64,000 nt of DNA from Amaurobius ferox. Lineage: Eukaryota > Arthropoda > Arachnida > Araneae > Amaurobiidae. The stretch lies in assembly GCA_951213105.1 (NCBI GenBank), contig OX578150.1:24680022-24744021 (forward strand). The letters are read 5' to 3'. Positions 33,837 through 46,966 of the stretch are shown piece after piece (within the stretch, counting starts at the first letter, position 1; every line of letters starts with the position of its first letter). The position numbers and the translations under genes were made by a program. The notes under the pieces were generated by a model, which saw nothing but the letters and a program-made list of their open reading frames with translations, ran no database searches and had not been told where the DNA came from.

Positions 33837-35897
33837 TATCAGAAGGTAAAGTGGAAGAGGCAGAAATATTAAATATTAAAAATTAAGCTTGACCCTTGGT
33901 TAGCAATTAAAATTCCAATTCATTAAAACATGCCCTATCATATAGTGGACTGCCTAAAAAAATATCTCACACTTACCTCTGATATCTAAAAGATAAAAAG
34001 TAATACAATACACACTGTGCAGAAAATATAGATTCGAAATGAGGGTATCACATTTTATTAATACATCAAAATATTGTATATTGTAATCAAAATCTTCAAC
34101 TTCTACCATATCGTGCTAGTGATTCATTTAATATAGTATTTAATTATTTATTAATATTCCAATTTTAAACAATGCATACTTAACACATTTAAACATGCCT
34201 TAATATCCCAAAAACTCATTATTTAAATTCTTGTGCAAATAACACTGCCTCCTTGGGCTTAGTTAACATCAAACCTTCAATTCGATATATATATATATAT
34301 ATATTTTTCACACATGTCTAAAATTGCCTCTCTGGGTTCAATATATATATATTGTTAGATTATTATTGTTATTTATCAATGTAAACCAATACCTTGTACT
34401 TTATAACAACATATTTCATTATTCAATAATTACTTGTAATTCTTACAAATCATTTTCTCTCAATTATTCTGTGTGGCACATTAATGGAGCTCATTCTTAT
34501 TTTCATTCAATTCTCTCATTTGTATCTACTCGCTTAATTTGGATTATATTTTGTTAAATATTCCAGCACTAATTAAAGCTAAGGCGAATTTATAATTGTA
34601 TTTTTTTTTCTTCATTGATCGGGTTACTTGTACGTCCCCAAAATGCACAGTGGCATTAAATTTTATAAGGATCAATTCCTTAAAACAAATTATTGCTGCA
34701 TAATTTGCAACGCAGGGAGTGCTTATTTGGCCCATTTTAATTGAAGGTTCAGAATATACAATATTAATTACCCCTACAAATTACGCTGCTAATTCAACAT
34801 ATTAAAAATCCCTTCTTTAAAATACTTCTTTATAATTGAAATATGTACTATTTGATTTTCATAATAATACTCCCAATAATACAATAACTCCTAATCTCAG
34901 TGTTTTGAATATGTAAATTTCTAATTTTTGTAATATTTTTGATTAGCCTAATAATAACTCGAAGCTAAATTTTATATAATTCGCAGAAGTTACGCCCAAA
35001 CCTCTAACGAATAATCTGCACCAGGCAGGAGGTTGGCTAAATACTAATAAAACTCCATTATCAATTACGTATATTATCACTAGAAATCGAAGCTTATTGT
35101 TTATTCCATCTCACCGTAATTCTATCATAATTTATTTAGCATGCCCACAAATCACAATAAATCAGCTATTTCTCCTACTCAATTCTCTTTTAATATCTTT
35201 ATTGATTATAGTGCCACTTAATTATATTTGTAAAGTTATTTAATACAAAATTCTGTGAAATATTAATTTGTTCATATACTTGATTCATTAGCACGTTGGC
35301 TTATATTAATCAAAATTCCAGTACCAGTAATCTATACATAAATGAAATACAATATACATAAAATTCACAACTCAATTTATACTAGTGAATCCAAGAATCT
35401 TTCTGACTTAACTTTTAAACAGATTTACTTATTATATACAAATATACTAAATTCTTTATAATACATTTCGCTTTTACTCATTGATTATTTATATGAGTTA
35501 AATTATTATTCACATTATAGTAAATCATCTTTCTCTACTTTTCCAAAGGTATGATTATTATTTTTAAAAAGTCCATTATTAGAATGTTTTGCATCATATC
35601 AATCATTTTATAAACTAATTGAAAGTTCACTCACCAGCAATGCAGACTCCTGATTATCAGATCATGTTAACTCGCCAAGTGTCTACACGTATATATTATA
35701 TGTCGATTGTTGCACTTTCTATACTGTGCGCTTTTTATGTCACGGGGAATCCATCACACAGTAGAGGTACCAGTCTGAATTTCTCCGATGGTTCATAAAA
35801 TGGCGGGACCATTCTAGTCCTTTACGATGGGGGCACATGGCCAATTTGGAGTTTCCTTTGTAGGCTAAAGCCCATTCGAATTATCCTCCACAGTGGG
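33837..35897 (-). repeat. Long direct repeat, copy 1 (LTR-like, ~2.06 kb)
   Basis: From TATCAGAAGGTAAAGTGG onwards this matches 38377-40454 with only scattered substitutions and a few short indels, including different (TA)n lengths at 34287-34303 and 38831-38846. At the right the match ends at ATCCTCCAC then GTGGG. On the minus strand it starts near TGTGGAGGATAA and ends near TTCTGATA. No protein is encoded; small open stretches present in both copies are chance. Confidence 0.85.
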
Positions 35898-38376
35898 TCG
35901 TCTACGGTGAAACCTTCCCTCGTCCAGAGCGGGGCTATCCATAGCTGCTGCCTCAGCATCTTACGGCTAATCTCTTTAATTTGAACAGCAAAGATGAATT
36001 TCAAGAATTCGAGATCTATAAGTCGGGGTTCAATGCCGTGTCATTTGCTCTAGTAAAGGAGTCCAGAGTTTTATTGCATGTCAAATTATGTTGGCACAAA
36101 CTTCGGCGTAAATTCATTTCCTGGATTTTACAGGATCCGACATAGGTTCCCTGGTGTTGTGGAATCATACTCACCGTTTTGGCCGAGATGTCCGAAGCCT
36201 CCCATAAAGGGATCCAGTTCGCTAAATATTACTTGCTTACACTGGAATGATCTGAATTGAGAATAAATGCATTCGCGCCATTTTGGCGTGCCGGCCTAAG
36301 CCAAACTCTTAGAGCAAAGATTTTCACTACATCGCTCGCATGAAGTCCAGCATCGAGAGAGCGAGAACTTCGTTGCACTTTTCGTACCTAGAAACAAGGG
36401 GGTCCGAGTATCCTCTACAATTGGTCAAGCGGTCACTTCCCTCTTCGCTTTTTTTTTATTTTGCTTCTCTCTGATGTCCTAAACACCTGAAAGTCTATTT
36501 TTAGCCACTGCTTCTGGCCAATTCTGTGTAGCATGCCTCTTAAAGATAACACTTTTTCTCCAGTACCAGGGAATTGCTGAAGTCCTATTCTGGGATGTAA
36601 TAATTCCATTTTAAAATCGTTATTTCTTGTAAAAAAAACATGTCTGATCCCTTGGATCAAGACATACCACCCTTCAGTAAGAAGAAAAGAAATAACACCC
36701 AGTTCAACAAATTCCAAAAGAATGCCTAGAAAAAAAAATCTACAAATTTTCCTAAGTCCCATAAAGTTTTGCTAAACGGAGGGGAAAATGTCTGGTGCAG
36801 TCTGTGCCAGACATTACCTCGGGGTAAGCAGAGAAAGAAAACATTACAATATAATTTTACAATATACACATAATCATCATCTTTGTACATCACACTGACT
36901 AAATTTTCCGATTAAAATAAACATATTAAACACAATCATAAATTTTGGATCCAAAAAAATTTTAAACTGCACACAATAATCAGCAATAAATATATGCATC
37001 CAGTACTGTATAAAATAAATTTAATCTTAAGATTTTATTATTTCTTAAAAAAAATTTAATCTACACAGAAGATGTAACTGCGCAAGGCGCGCGTACTCCG
37101 CTCACTGTGAAAACGAAACTAAATTTCTCCTTTCGGTTCGGACAGCCCTTCCAACAAAATTCTCCTACCGCTGCACTTCTCTGGCTGAAAAAAGGGGGGG
37201 GATGGAGGAAAAGTAAAAAAAACACTCAGCTCTCCTACGTTGAAGCGAAACACACAGCTCCTGCTCACATAGCCCGGTCGAAAATTCCTGAGCTTATGAA
37301 TCTCGAAGTGAACAATGAAGGTGTATCCCGTAATCAAGATGTTTAGGAAATACATAACTTTCTTGCTCACTTGCTACTAATTGTTAAAATCCAATCTAAA
37401 TAAAATCCTGGATCTTTAAGAAAGATGGGCTCCTTAAAATAATTTATCTCCATGCCTGTATCAAAACAAATTCCAAAATCTACAAGCATTGCGCACTACT
37501 TGTGATTGGTAATGACCAAGATTATATTCTGTAGGTTGTTACTTTCAATCTGTTTACCTTGAACAAAATGATTTCAATCATGAAATCTTAATATCATCAC
37601 TTCCTGTCAACGCTTATACCATCCATCCAGTTACTCCTGTCCTGTAATTCTTCGTATTATTTTATTTAATTTTACACATATTATTTCTTAAAATTCAGCT
37701 TATTTGTTTCATATTTTCTTCTAAGTTCCAGTCAATCCAAAAAAAATTTTGGCGTGGGTTTGGGGTGAAATTTGAATTTCTCACATTAATTTTAGATTAT
37801 TAAATATAACATATAACTCAAATAAAATAAAATTTGCATAAACTTTTAAAGCTTTTAGTTTTAAATTTAGATACTGGTGCACTATAATAAAAATATGATA
37901 CATTCATATATCAATACAATTACTCAAATAATCAATATCAATTTCAAAACTCAATATCATATACATCATCAAATTCATGCAGTTCTTCATACTTTATGTG
38001 ATATCCCTCAAAAAATTTTGTTTTTGCTTTTTCAATTTTTTTTTTGTTGATATATGATACCCATACGCAATTTTGACTTTTGCAAAATTTATTCATTATC
38101 AATTATTACCAAACATTAATTTTAATTTTATTTAATTCTTTCATTTTACCATACTTTTATTGTATTGTTTACATATTTTTCTTTTGATTTAAAATATTTT
38201 GATTTCAGTATAAATTATAGTTTATTTACATTTCATAACAAAGACAATCATACTTCAGTATCAATTAACTCACAGCACTATTAAATTTCCAGTGTAAAAT
38301 TTTAAATTCATCAAGTTTAAATTTATAAATTTCATTTAACTACCAGGTTCACTTCCTGTAGTCACGGAACCAAATA
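35898..38376 (-). other. Non-coding core between the long direct repeats
   Basis: About 2.5 kb with no recognisable gag, pol or other domain on either strand. It holds a small inverted repeat (AATGTCTGG and CCAGACATT, 36787-36815) and an AGGCGCGCGT patch near 37087. Next to copy 2, on the minus strand, TTTGGTTCCGTGACTACAGG (38373-38354) could be a primer-binding site, and a purine-rich GGACGAGGGAAGG (35927-35915) near copy 1 could be a polypurine tract. This would make the whole a gene-less LTR element (LARD-like). Confidence 0.5.
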
Positions 38377-40454
38377 TATCAGAAGGTAAAGTGAAAGAGG
38401 CAGAATATTAATTATTAAATATTGAACTTGACCCTTGGTCAGCAATTAAAATTCAAATTCATTAAAACATTTCAAACATGGCCTATAGTATAGTGGACTG
38501 CCTAAAAATATCTTCACACTTACCTCTGATATCTAAAAGATAAAAAGTAATACAATACACACTGTGCAGAAAATATAGATTCGAAATGAGGGTATCACAT
38601 TTTATTAATACATCAAAATATTGTATATTGTAATCAAAATCTTCAACTTCTACCATATCGTGCTAGTGATTCATTTAATATAGTATTTAATTATTTATTA
38701 ATATTCCAATTTTAAACAATGCATACTTAACACATTTAAACATGCCTTAATATCCCAAAAACTCATTATTTAAATTCTTGTGCAAATAACACTGCCTCCT
38801 TGGGCTTAGTTAACATCAAACCTTCAATTCTATATATATATATATATTTCACACATGTCTAAAATTGCCTCTCTGGGCTCAATATATATATATTGTTAGA
38901 TTATTATTGTTATTTATCAATGTAAACCAATACCTTGTACTTTATAACAACATATTTCATTATTCAATAATTACTTGTAATTCTTACAAATCATTTTCTC
39001 TCAATTACTCTGTGTGGCACATTAATGGAGCTCATTCTTATTTTCATTCAATTCTCTCATTTGTATCTACTTGCCTAATTTGGATTATATTTTGTTAAAT
39101 ATTCCAGCACACTAATTAAAACTAAGGCAAATTTATAATTGTATTTTTTTTTTCTTCATTGATCGGGTTACTTGTACGTCCCCAAAATGCACAGTGGCAT
39201 TAAATTCTATAAGGAAGGATCAGTTCCTTAAAATATATTATTGCTGCATAATTTGCAATGCGGGGAGGGCTTATTTGTCCCATTTTAATTGAAAGTTCAG
39301 AATATACAAAATTAATTACCCCTACGAATTACGCTGCTAATTCAACATATTAAAAATCCCTTCTTTAAAATACTTCTTTATAATTGAAATATGTACTATT
39401 TGATTTTCATAATAATACTCCCAATAATACAATAACTCCTAATCTCAGTGTTTTGAATATGTAAATTTCTAATTTTTGTAATATTTTTGATTAGCCTAAT
39501 AATAGCTCGAAGCTAAATTTTATATAATTCACAGAAGTTACGGCCAAACCTCTAACGAATAATCTGCACCAGGCAGGAGGTTGGCTAAATACTAATAAAA
39601 CTCCATTATCAATTACATATATTATCACTAGAAATCAAAACTTATTCTTGATTCCATCTCACCGTAATTCTATCATAATTTATTTAGCATGCCCACAAAT
39701 CTCAATAAATCAGCTATTTCTCCTACTCAATTCTCTTTTAATATCTTTATTGATTATAGTGCCACTTAATTATTTGTAAAGTTATTTAATACCAAATTCT
39801 GTGAAATATTAATTTGTTCATGTACTTGATTCATTAGCACGTTGGCTTATATTAATCAAAATTCCAATACCAATAATCTATACAAAAATGAAATACAATA
39901 TACATAAAATTCACAACTCAATTTATACTAGTGAATCCAAGAATCTTTCTGACTTAACTTTTAAACAGGTTTACTTATTATATACAAATGTACTAAATTC
40001 TTTATAATACATTTCGCTTTTACTCATTGATTATTTATATGAGTTAAATTATTATTCACATTATAGTAAATCATCTTTCTCTACTTTTCCAAAGGTATGA
40101 TTATTATTTTTAAAAAATCCATTATTAGAATGTTTTGTATCATATCAATCATTTTATAAATTAATTGAAAGTTCACTCACTAGCAATGCAGACTCCAGAT
40201 TATCAGATCGTGTTAACTCGCCAAGTGTCTACACGTATATATTATATGTCGATTGTTACACTTTCTATACTTGCGCTTTTTATGTCACGGGGAATCCATC
40301 ACAGTATAAGTACCAGTCTTATTACGATCAATTTCTCCGATGGTTCATAAAATGGCGGGACCATTCTAGTCGTTACGATGGGGGCACAGGGCCAATTTGG
40401 AGTTTCCTTTGTAGGCTAAAGCCCATTCGAATCCCACTTATCCTCCACTGTGGG
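38377..40454 (-). repeat. Long direct repeat, copy 2 (LTR-like, ~2.08 kb)
   Basis: Partner of 33837-35897, in the same orientation. If the element reads on the minus strand this is the 5' LTR. It ends exactly where the 5' end of a LINE (GTTCACTTCTTTAGTG) begins near 40455, so the outer target duplication cannot be read. Confidence 0.85.
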
Positions 40455-41197
40455 CCCTCAGGAGTTCACTTCTTTAGTGAATACGGGTGTTGCAATCCCG
40501 AGGTACCTTAACAATCCTTTTCTTTCCTTTTTTCTTTCTCTCTCTCATTTTCCTCCTCCTTTTATTTGTCTATTCTCCTTTCCCCTTCTTTTTTCTTTTG
40601 TTCTCCTTTCGTGTTTTGTGTTTCTTGTCCCTCTCAGCTGCTGGTGTCATCAATGCCGAGTCCTTAGTAAACATCACATCTGCTCTATGGGCCCTAGTAC
40701 CACTCTTCGGCCTCTGCCATAAGGTACACCGTTTGGGCTCGGGAATGGGTTCTTGTGGGTGTGATGCGAATGGGGTAGAGCTGCGTGCATCAGTAGTTTT
40801 GCTTTCGAGGAACGTTTGCAGTAATTGGTTCCAGAGATGAGTCCCTTGGTTGCGTTGGTTGGATGGTGGAGTGTGTTTCATATCGAGAAATCCCTCATGG
40901 ATCCTTGCTGGTCCATGGGCCCTGTGCACCAGGTGCACATTATGGCCCGCTCTCCATCATCTGGCTCTGCGAATGACTCCGGCGATTACACTTGGCACGT
41001 TAGGAAAGTGTGGGGAGACGGAGCCTGGCGGGGGCTCCGATCGATCTGGAAGTAAACCGTGGTTTTTTTATTAGTGGTTACAAGCATGGAGAATTCAAGA
41101 ATGCCTTTTGTCTCGGGTTCTTTATGCCTTTCAAGTTCGACTATCCCTTTACTCTCCAGGGTGGGGCGTTCCAATTGGGCAGCCCAGGTAGAGAAGG

Positions 41198-42397
41198 AGG
41201 TAGCTTCAAGATCTATGAGACATCATTCCTATGAAAATCAAACATCTTTACCATCAGAGGCAAGATATTTCATCCTGAAAAAAGTAGATGGTTCTTTCAG
41301 TAATGTTTCACCATTTCTGATACAAAAAAGCATACAAGCAATTGTTGGTGTGATGTCGTTTCTATAAAAAAACTAAGATCAGGAGATTTAATGGTGCAGG
41401 TGTCATCCAGTGCACAAGCAAAAAACATCTTGAGTATGAAAACAATGGGAAACTTTGAAGTAAATGCTACCATCCACAGATCTTTAAATTTCTCACTGGG
41501 GTAATCTCAGAACCAGACCTCATTTTTGACTCTGAAGAAGAAATTTTAACAAACCTAAGACAACAGAAAGTATGTGGCGTCCACCGCATAAATATACGAA
41601 GAGAGGGAAAATTTATACCAACAAAACATTTGATATTAACTTTCGAAACACCAATTCTGTGTCAAACATTAAATGTAGCATACCTTAAATGTTCAGTAAG
41701 ACCATACATTCCAAACCCCCTAAGATGCTTCACTTGTCAAAAATTTGGACACTCAAAGTTGGCATGTCAGGGAAAAGTGACTTGTGCTAATTGTGCAGTG
41801 GTTGGACACGATAGTAGCTCTTTTTCTGAGACAGAAAAATGCAAAAATTGTGAGGGTGAACACCCATCTTACTCACGATCATGTCCTACGTTTAAGCTTG
41901 AAAAAGAAATATTGACCCTTAAAGTAAACAGTAATTCCTCATATCCAGAAGCAAGAAAAATAGTATGTTCCTGTACACCTGAAGCCGGTATCTCATATGC
42001 TGCTTCCATGAGAAACAGTAAACAAATGATTTCTATTGGTATTCAAACAGAATCAGACGATCAACCATTAACATTTCCTGTAACAGAAACATCGACTGCA
42101 CTTAAAAAATCAGCACCTTCTAACACATATATAAAACCTGCAAAATCTTTAACAAATACTAAATCTAACTTCCATGGAACCACTGAAAACAAAACAATAC
42201 ATGATAAGACAAGCAAAATTAAAGATACTAATACTAAAAATGTAAAAGCAAAACATAAATCTTTAAAGTTGAAAATATCTAAAGAGGGTCCTACCACCAA
42301 AAGACACCCTGAAAGAACAGACTTTTTAAAGAAAAAATCTAAAAATCAGGCATCTGATGATGATGATACTGTACATGGATATGTTTTCTGGAGATGA
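41198..42397 (+). pseudogene. LINE ORF1 (gag-like RNA-binding protein), two frame breaks
   Basis: The N terminus reads in one frame to 41367, then the conserved SIKKLRSGDLMVQV continues in another frame at 41361, and a second break lies near 41500. From about 41505 to 42397 the frame is open. It holds the region VISEPDLIF... PTKHLILTFETP, then three Cys/His knuckles (CFTCQKFGHSKLAC, CANCAVVGH, where the last Cys is lost, and CKNCEGEHPSYSRSC). A Lys/Thr-rich basic tail follows. This protein coats LINE RNA. Frame breaks show it is inactive. The first codon is not certain; ATG at 41198 was chosen because homology begins soon after. Confidence 0.8.
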
Positions 42398-42464
42398 AGA
42401 GATGGCGACAGATGAGGCCTTCCAAGAGCAGCTTGCTTCTGTCCTATCGGATTAAATATTTTTT

Positions 42465-43410
42465 ATGGCTACTATTATTTCTTGGAATTGTCGAGGTCTT
42501 CGCAATAAACTGTATGACATTAAAGCCCTTTTGAATACATACCATCCTGCTTGTATAGCGCTCCAAGAAACATTCTTAAAATCTGCAGACACAGTTAAAA
42601 TTCGCCGTTTTAGCACTATTAGGAAAGACTATGATCGTGGAGGAGACAAGGTTTCTTGGTGGTGTTGTCTTGCGTGTGTCTCATAATTACCCATCTACCA
42701 TTCTTCGCTTAAATACTCAGCTACAAGCCGTGGCTGTACGAATTCATCTTACCATATTGATTACAGTTTGCAGTATATACCTTCCATCTAATAACCACAT
42801 TAATCAAAATGAACTCAATAGATTGATTAGCCAATTTCCTACTCCATATCTGATCTTGGGTGACTTCAATGATCATAATCCTCTGTGGGGAAGCAAAGAC
42901 ATAAATAGCAGAGGACAGCAAATTGAGCAGTGTCTTAGCGTTCACAGTCTGTGCCTTTTTAATAATAAGGAATATACTTACTTTCATGAACATAGGAGGA
43001 CCTATCACAGTATCAACCTTGCTGTATGTACACCAGCCATATTTCCATTCTGGAACTTCACAGTTGATAATGATCTCCATAATAGTGATCACTTTCCTAT
43101 CATCCTGTCTGGCAGTCATGTCAGGTCATCTGTTAAAAAACCATCTTGATACATTTTTTCAAAAGTCAATTGGACACAATATACTCACCTTGCTGAGATT
43201 ACTACTGGTATTATTCAAAACGGAGATATTGACACTGTGGTGGATAGAGTTACTCAACTGCTGATCAAGGCAGCAGATGATGCTATTCCAAAAAGCTCTT
43301 TGAAAACAACCAAGTTTCACTTTCCTTGGTAGACTTCTGAATGTATGGTGACCATTAAGCAACAGCATAAGGCTTAGGGTATTTTTCGGCGTTATCCTAC
43401 AATGACCACC
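42465..43410 (+). pseudogene. LINE ORF2: AP-like endonuclease, RT missing
   Basis: Begins with MATIISWNCRGLRNK, the N-terminal strand of LINE endonucleases with the catalytic Asn, then LQETFLK (catalytic Glu). A frame change near 42650 leads to the rest (LPSNNHINQNELNRLI, ILGDFNDHNPLWG, NSDHFPIILSG with the SDH motif). A third frame carries the linker after the domain to about 43410. This enzyme nicks the target to prime reverse transcription. The downstream RT and any RNase H are absent. Confidence 0.85.
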
Positions 43411-43429
43411 CACACAACATAAGTACGTC

Positions 43430-43990
43430 CACAATAAGTCCAGAGGAAGTCCTATGCAGGATTTCGGGACGTCCAAAGGAAGTCCTATATTTTCCTATTG
43501 ACGTCTTAAGGAGGTCCATAGGAGATACAAATGTATCTTTTTTTAAGTCCTGTGGACATCCATTTTAGGATGATTTAATGATTTTTCAGGATGTGTTTAG
43601 GTTTTTAGTGGATTCTTTAGGAACTTGTAGGATGTCTCGCTGCGTACTATAGGAGGTTTTTGGTACTTACGGGATTTCTTACGGCATGTAATTGGAGCCT
43701 ATGGAGATCCTATTCAGTATGTATATAGGCGTTTAGTGGAATTTTCAGGAACTTGTGGGATGTATTGCAGCATATCACAGGAGACTTTCGGGACTTATAG
43801 GATGCTTTGTGGAATACCATTGAAGGCTTATGGGATGTCTTATGGCATATCATTGGAGGCTTATGGAGCTATTTTTAGGAGGGTTGATAGTGGCTCTAGG
43901 CTTTCTATAGGTTTCTTCAGGAATATTATGGGACATGTTCTAGCACATTACAGGAGGATTTTGTATTTTTCAGGATACTTTTCCTCTAGC
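43430..43990 (+). repeat. Degenerate tandem repeat rich in AGGA/TATGGGA words
   Basis: Three diverged long units align from 43611 (TTTAGGAACTTGTAGGATG), 43739 (TTCAGGAACTTGTGGGATG) and 43912 (TTCAGGAATATTATGGGAC), with shorter internal near-repeats of about 33-37 bp (for example CATTGAAGGCTTATGGGATG and CATTGGAGGCTTATGGAGC). The array joins the broken LINE end directly. Family unknown. Confidence 0.6.
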
Positions 43991-44671
43991 TGCTTGTTTT
44001 ATTTTCCCCATGTTAAACAGGTCCTAAATCATTAATTAGTTTATTTTTTTTAATCTCTTTCCATGTTTTTATTAAACATAGATTCTAAGAATAGAGATGT
44101 GTTTTTAAAAAATTGTTAAAATAGAAGTATTTCTAATATTTTTGTAAAATTAATGTGCATTACTTTTATAAACATTAGAGAATACTTTAATGTTACCGAT
44201 TTTTTAAGAAAAGCATAAATCTTTCTCTTTTCTAAATCTACAATTGGTAGGCAACAGGAAAGCTCTAGAGACTATTTCCCATAGGTTAACATGTGAAAAA
44301 AAAAAAAAAAAAAGCAGTTTCAGTAGTCAATGTTTTCTTGTTATTAGGGAAGACATTTGTCGTTTTCCCTCTACCAACATTTTTTTTCAGTTAAACCTTG
44401 AAATACAGATATACTGCTATTTCCTCATATTTTAGTCCATTTTGATCCAAATATGTGTCACGCGAATGGATCTCTCATGGGATTACATTTTCTGAATTTT
44501 TTTAGTTTTAAATTAAAAAAAAAATGCAATATGTAAACACCTTAAGTGCCATAAATGATGCCATTCTATTTTAAATAAAAACCTGTGCATACAAAGCAGA
44601 ACTTTCTATAAATTAATTTGATTTACTCATATTTGAAATATATATAGTTGCATGTTGAAAAGTAATGTCTT
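43991..44671. other. AT-rich non-coding gap
   Basis: No gene recognised. An A-run of 19-20 bases lies near 44296-44315. Confidence 0.45.
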
Positions 44672-44675
44672 TTAA

Positions 44676-44940
44676 CACGTTCACGCCGGCGCGGGCCACC
44701 GGTGGGCCGCGCTAGATTGTCTCATCGGGCACCGCGTACCACCGGTAGCCCGCGCTAGATTGTCTCATCGGGCGCCGTGTACCACCGGTGGCCCGCACTA
44801 GATTGTCTCATCGGGCGGCGCGTACCACCGATGGCCCGCGCTAGATTGTCTCATCGGGCGGCGCGTACCACCGGTGGCCTGCGCTAGATTGTCTCATCGG
44901 GCGCCGCGTACCACCGGTGGCCCGCACTAGATTGTGCTAT
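44676..44940. repeat. Six-copy 43-bp GC-rich array inside the left piggyBac end
   Basis: CTAGATTGTCTCATCGGGC and close variants start at 44712, 44755, 44798, 44841 and 44884, with a last partial CTAGATTGT at 44927, an exact 43-bp spacing. Most units contain the 10-bp palindrome CCACCGGTGG or a one-base variant of it. In a strongly AT-rich region this array is a sharp GC island. It could be a set of transposase-binding sites. Confidence 0.9.
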
Positions 44941-45148
44941 TAGATGCTGAAAATTAAAATAATAAAAATTTAACGTATTTTCATTAAAAAACATTTATTT
45001 TTAATTACAATTATAATTAATAACGTATCATAAACATAAGTTTTGTTCAATAACATAAACATAATAATACAGTATTATAAATATAACTCAAATTCTACAA
45101 AATTAACATAATAATTCTACATTGCTCTATTTATAACATCATTATTTA

Positions 45149-46826
45149 TTATTTTTTGTGTAATTTGTTAAAACATTTCAAGCAAAGTGCTGGCTGACCC
45201 TTGCAATGCACACAATACGTCTTAACTCTTGTAGTTTTGTTAGTGGCATAATCTCTGCCCTTTATCTTGGACAAATTTTTATAGCATTCCTTGCAGCGTT
45301 TACGGGACTCTCTTGCTGATTGCTTATATGATTGAAGAACATGTTTATTTGACGGTATATGACAGTATATTTGTTCTTTGGCCAAAAGGTGATCAATAAT
45401 AACTTCCCTAAATTGTAAAATATTCATATTTTTAGTGCTCTATCTTTTATGAATATACCAGGCATTCACGAGGGAAGTTCCGCATATTAATTGTAATATT
45501 ACTTTTCCGTACCATTTAATGGTTTTGCGTAAACAACTGTAATACCCCGATAGTTGATCTGATAAATCAACACCTTTTTTTGCAATATTATAATCAAACA
45601 CAGCATCGGGCTTTACTTTGCCATTTTCTCCTTGTACAAATTTACACCGGTGATTCTTTGAGGTAGTTAACATGCATACTGGTCTTTTGTCAGTCCATTT
45701 CAGAAATTTTACACCGCTACGATTTTCGTAACTCATCATTTCACCACGTTTTTTTTTTTTTTTTGCCTGCGGTAGTAGAAATTTTCTGTTTATTTTTACA
45801 GTACCACACATAAATGTATTGTTCTCTAAAAGTTCTTCACCCAAAGGGACACTTGTATAATAAATCAATAAATAGTATGCGGGCCTCAAATAATAAACCA
45901 TTTAGTAATCTCATTACTACATCATGAGAATGTGATTTTTCAATGATCGTTGCATTTTTCCCGGCATAAATTTCGATATTATAAGTGTAGCCTTCAGGCA
46001 AACACAATTTGTATACTTTTATGCCATACTTATGTCGCTTTCCTTTCATGTACTGACGAAAACGTAGACGTCCTCTCCAGGGAACCATACTTTCATCGAT
46101 AACGATATTTTTGCCAGGTTTAACAGAACTCTTGAAGGTATCCACAATTGCTTCAATAATGTTTCGAATTTTGTACAACCGATCTTCAGTTCTGGCTGTG
46201 GTATTGTCCGAAAAATGTAAAAACGTAAGAATATATAAAAAACGATCACGTCTCATTGCGTTTTTTATGCGTGCGTTCGCATACATGTCATTGTTAGACC
46301 AATACAATCTAATTTCTGGGGATTGCACTACACCCATAATAAGCAATATGCCAATAAAAGTACTCACTTCATCTCATGTAACGGACTGCCAGGCCTGTTG
46401 GTGCTTCCTACTGCTAGATGAAGAATTCTTTATACATTGTGTAGCATATTTATTTGTTTCTTCAACTATCAAATCTAGTATGTAATCCGTGAAGAATAGT
46501 TTGTATAAAGCAAAAGGGTCACTACAGTCAGTGTTTTCATGTAAAAATTCCGCTTCTTCCGAATACTCATTTATTACTGAAGTTCTTTCTTTTACTTCCT
46601 GCCATTCTTCATCGTTATCCTCGTTCTCTGATTTAGACACCAAATCTTCTTCTTCCGTGAAACATTCGTTCACTTCACTGTTTACATTAACAAAATCCTC
46701 GTCTGAAGAGGAAGAAAGTATCCGTAATCTTGACGCCTTTCTCCTGCTTCTATTTATAGATTCATCAGAATCACTTATTTCCATATCCATGTTACCTATT
46801 TTTATAAGGGCAAAAATTAAAAACAA
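45149..46826 (-). pseudogene. piggyBac transposase, inactivated
   Basis: The N terminus is acidic and Ser-rich (SDSDESINRSRR, SSSSDEDF). The DDE domain follows: TDYILDLIVEETNKYA, then FIGILLIMGVVQSPEIRLYW, IVIDESMVPWRGRLRFRQY (first catalytic Asp), LFIDLLYK (second Asp), and FDYNIAKKGVDLSDQLSGYY (third). The C terminus is a Cys-rich zinc motif (CKECYKNL, CVHCKGQPALCLKCF). Breaks seen: TGA at 46376-46374, probably from TGG; a 1-base shift near 45860; and TAG at 45442-45440. In a working copy the enzyme cuts at the TIRs and inserts at TTAA. Only three lesions suggest inactivation was not long ago. Confidence 0.9.
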
Positions 46827-46966
46827 ATCTAACCGCCTTTTGAGTTATACTTACTGGCACAAATCTGTGGCCAGGATGAAAAAACGACACGAATACACAA
46901 CTTGCACAATAGGCACTCGCTTTACTACTGAGCAAACATAAAGCGCGTGTGCAGGTGTGAACAGGC

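Larger units (their letters stand above)
40455..43410 (+). mobile_element. Jockey-like LINE, 5' part only (5'UTR, ORF1, ORF2 endonuclease)
   Basis: The element starts with the same 5' sequence as the fragment at 4205. The 5'UTR (to about 41190) contains a T/C-rich tract at 40506-40620. ORF1 and the start of ORF2 follow in the usual order. The sequence leaves the LINE near 43410, after the endonuclease and before any RT motif, and enters an unrelated degenerate repeat. It is thus a 3'-deleted copy. Confidence 0.8.

Noticed and set aside
34324..34557. 77-codon frame conserved between the two long repeats (also 38865-39098)
   Set aside because: Conservation equals that of the whole duplicated sequence; no coding signature.
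44676..44940. Regular 43-bp array as a CRISPR
   Set aside because: Units are contiguous without unique spacers and lie in a piggyBac end of a eukaryotic genome.
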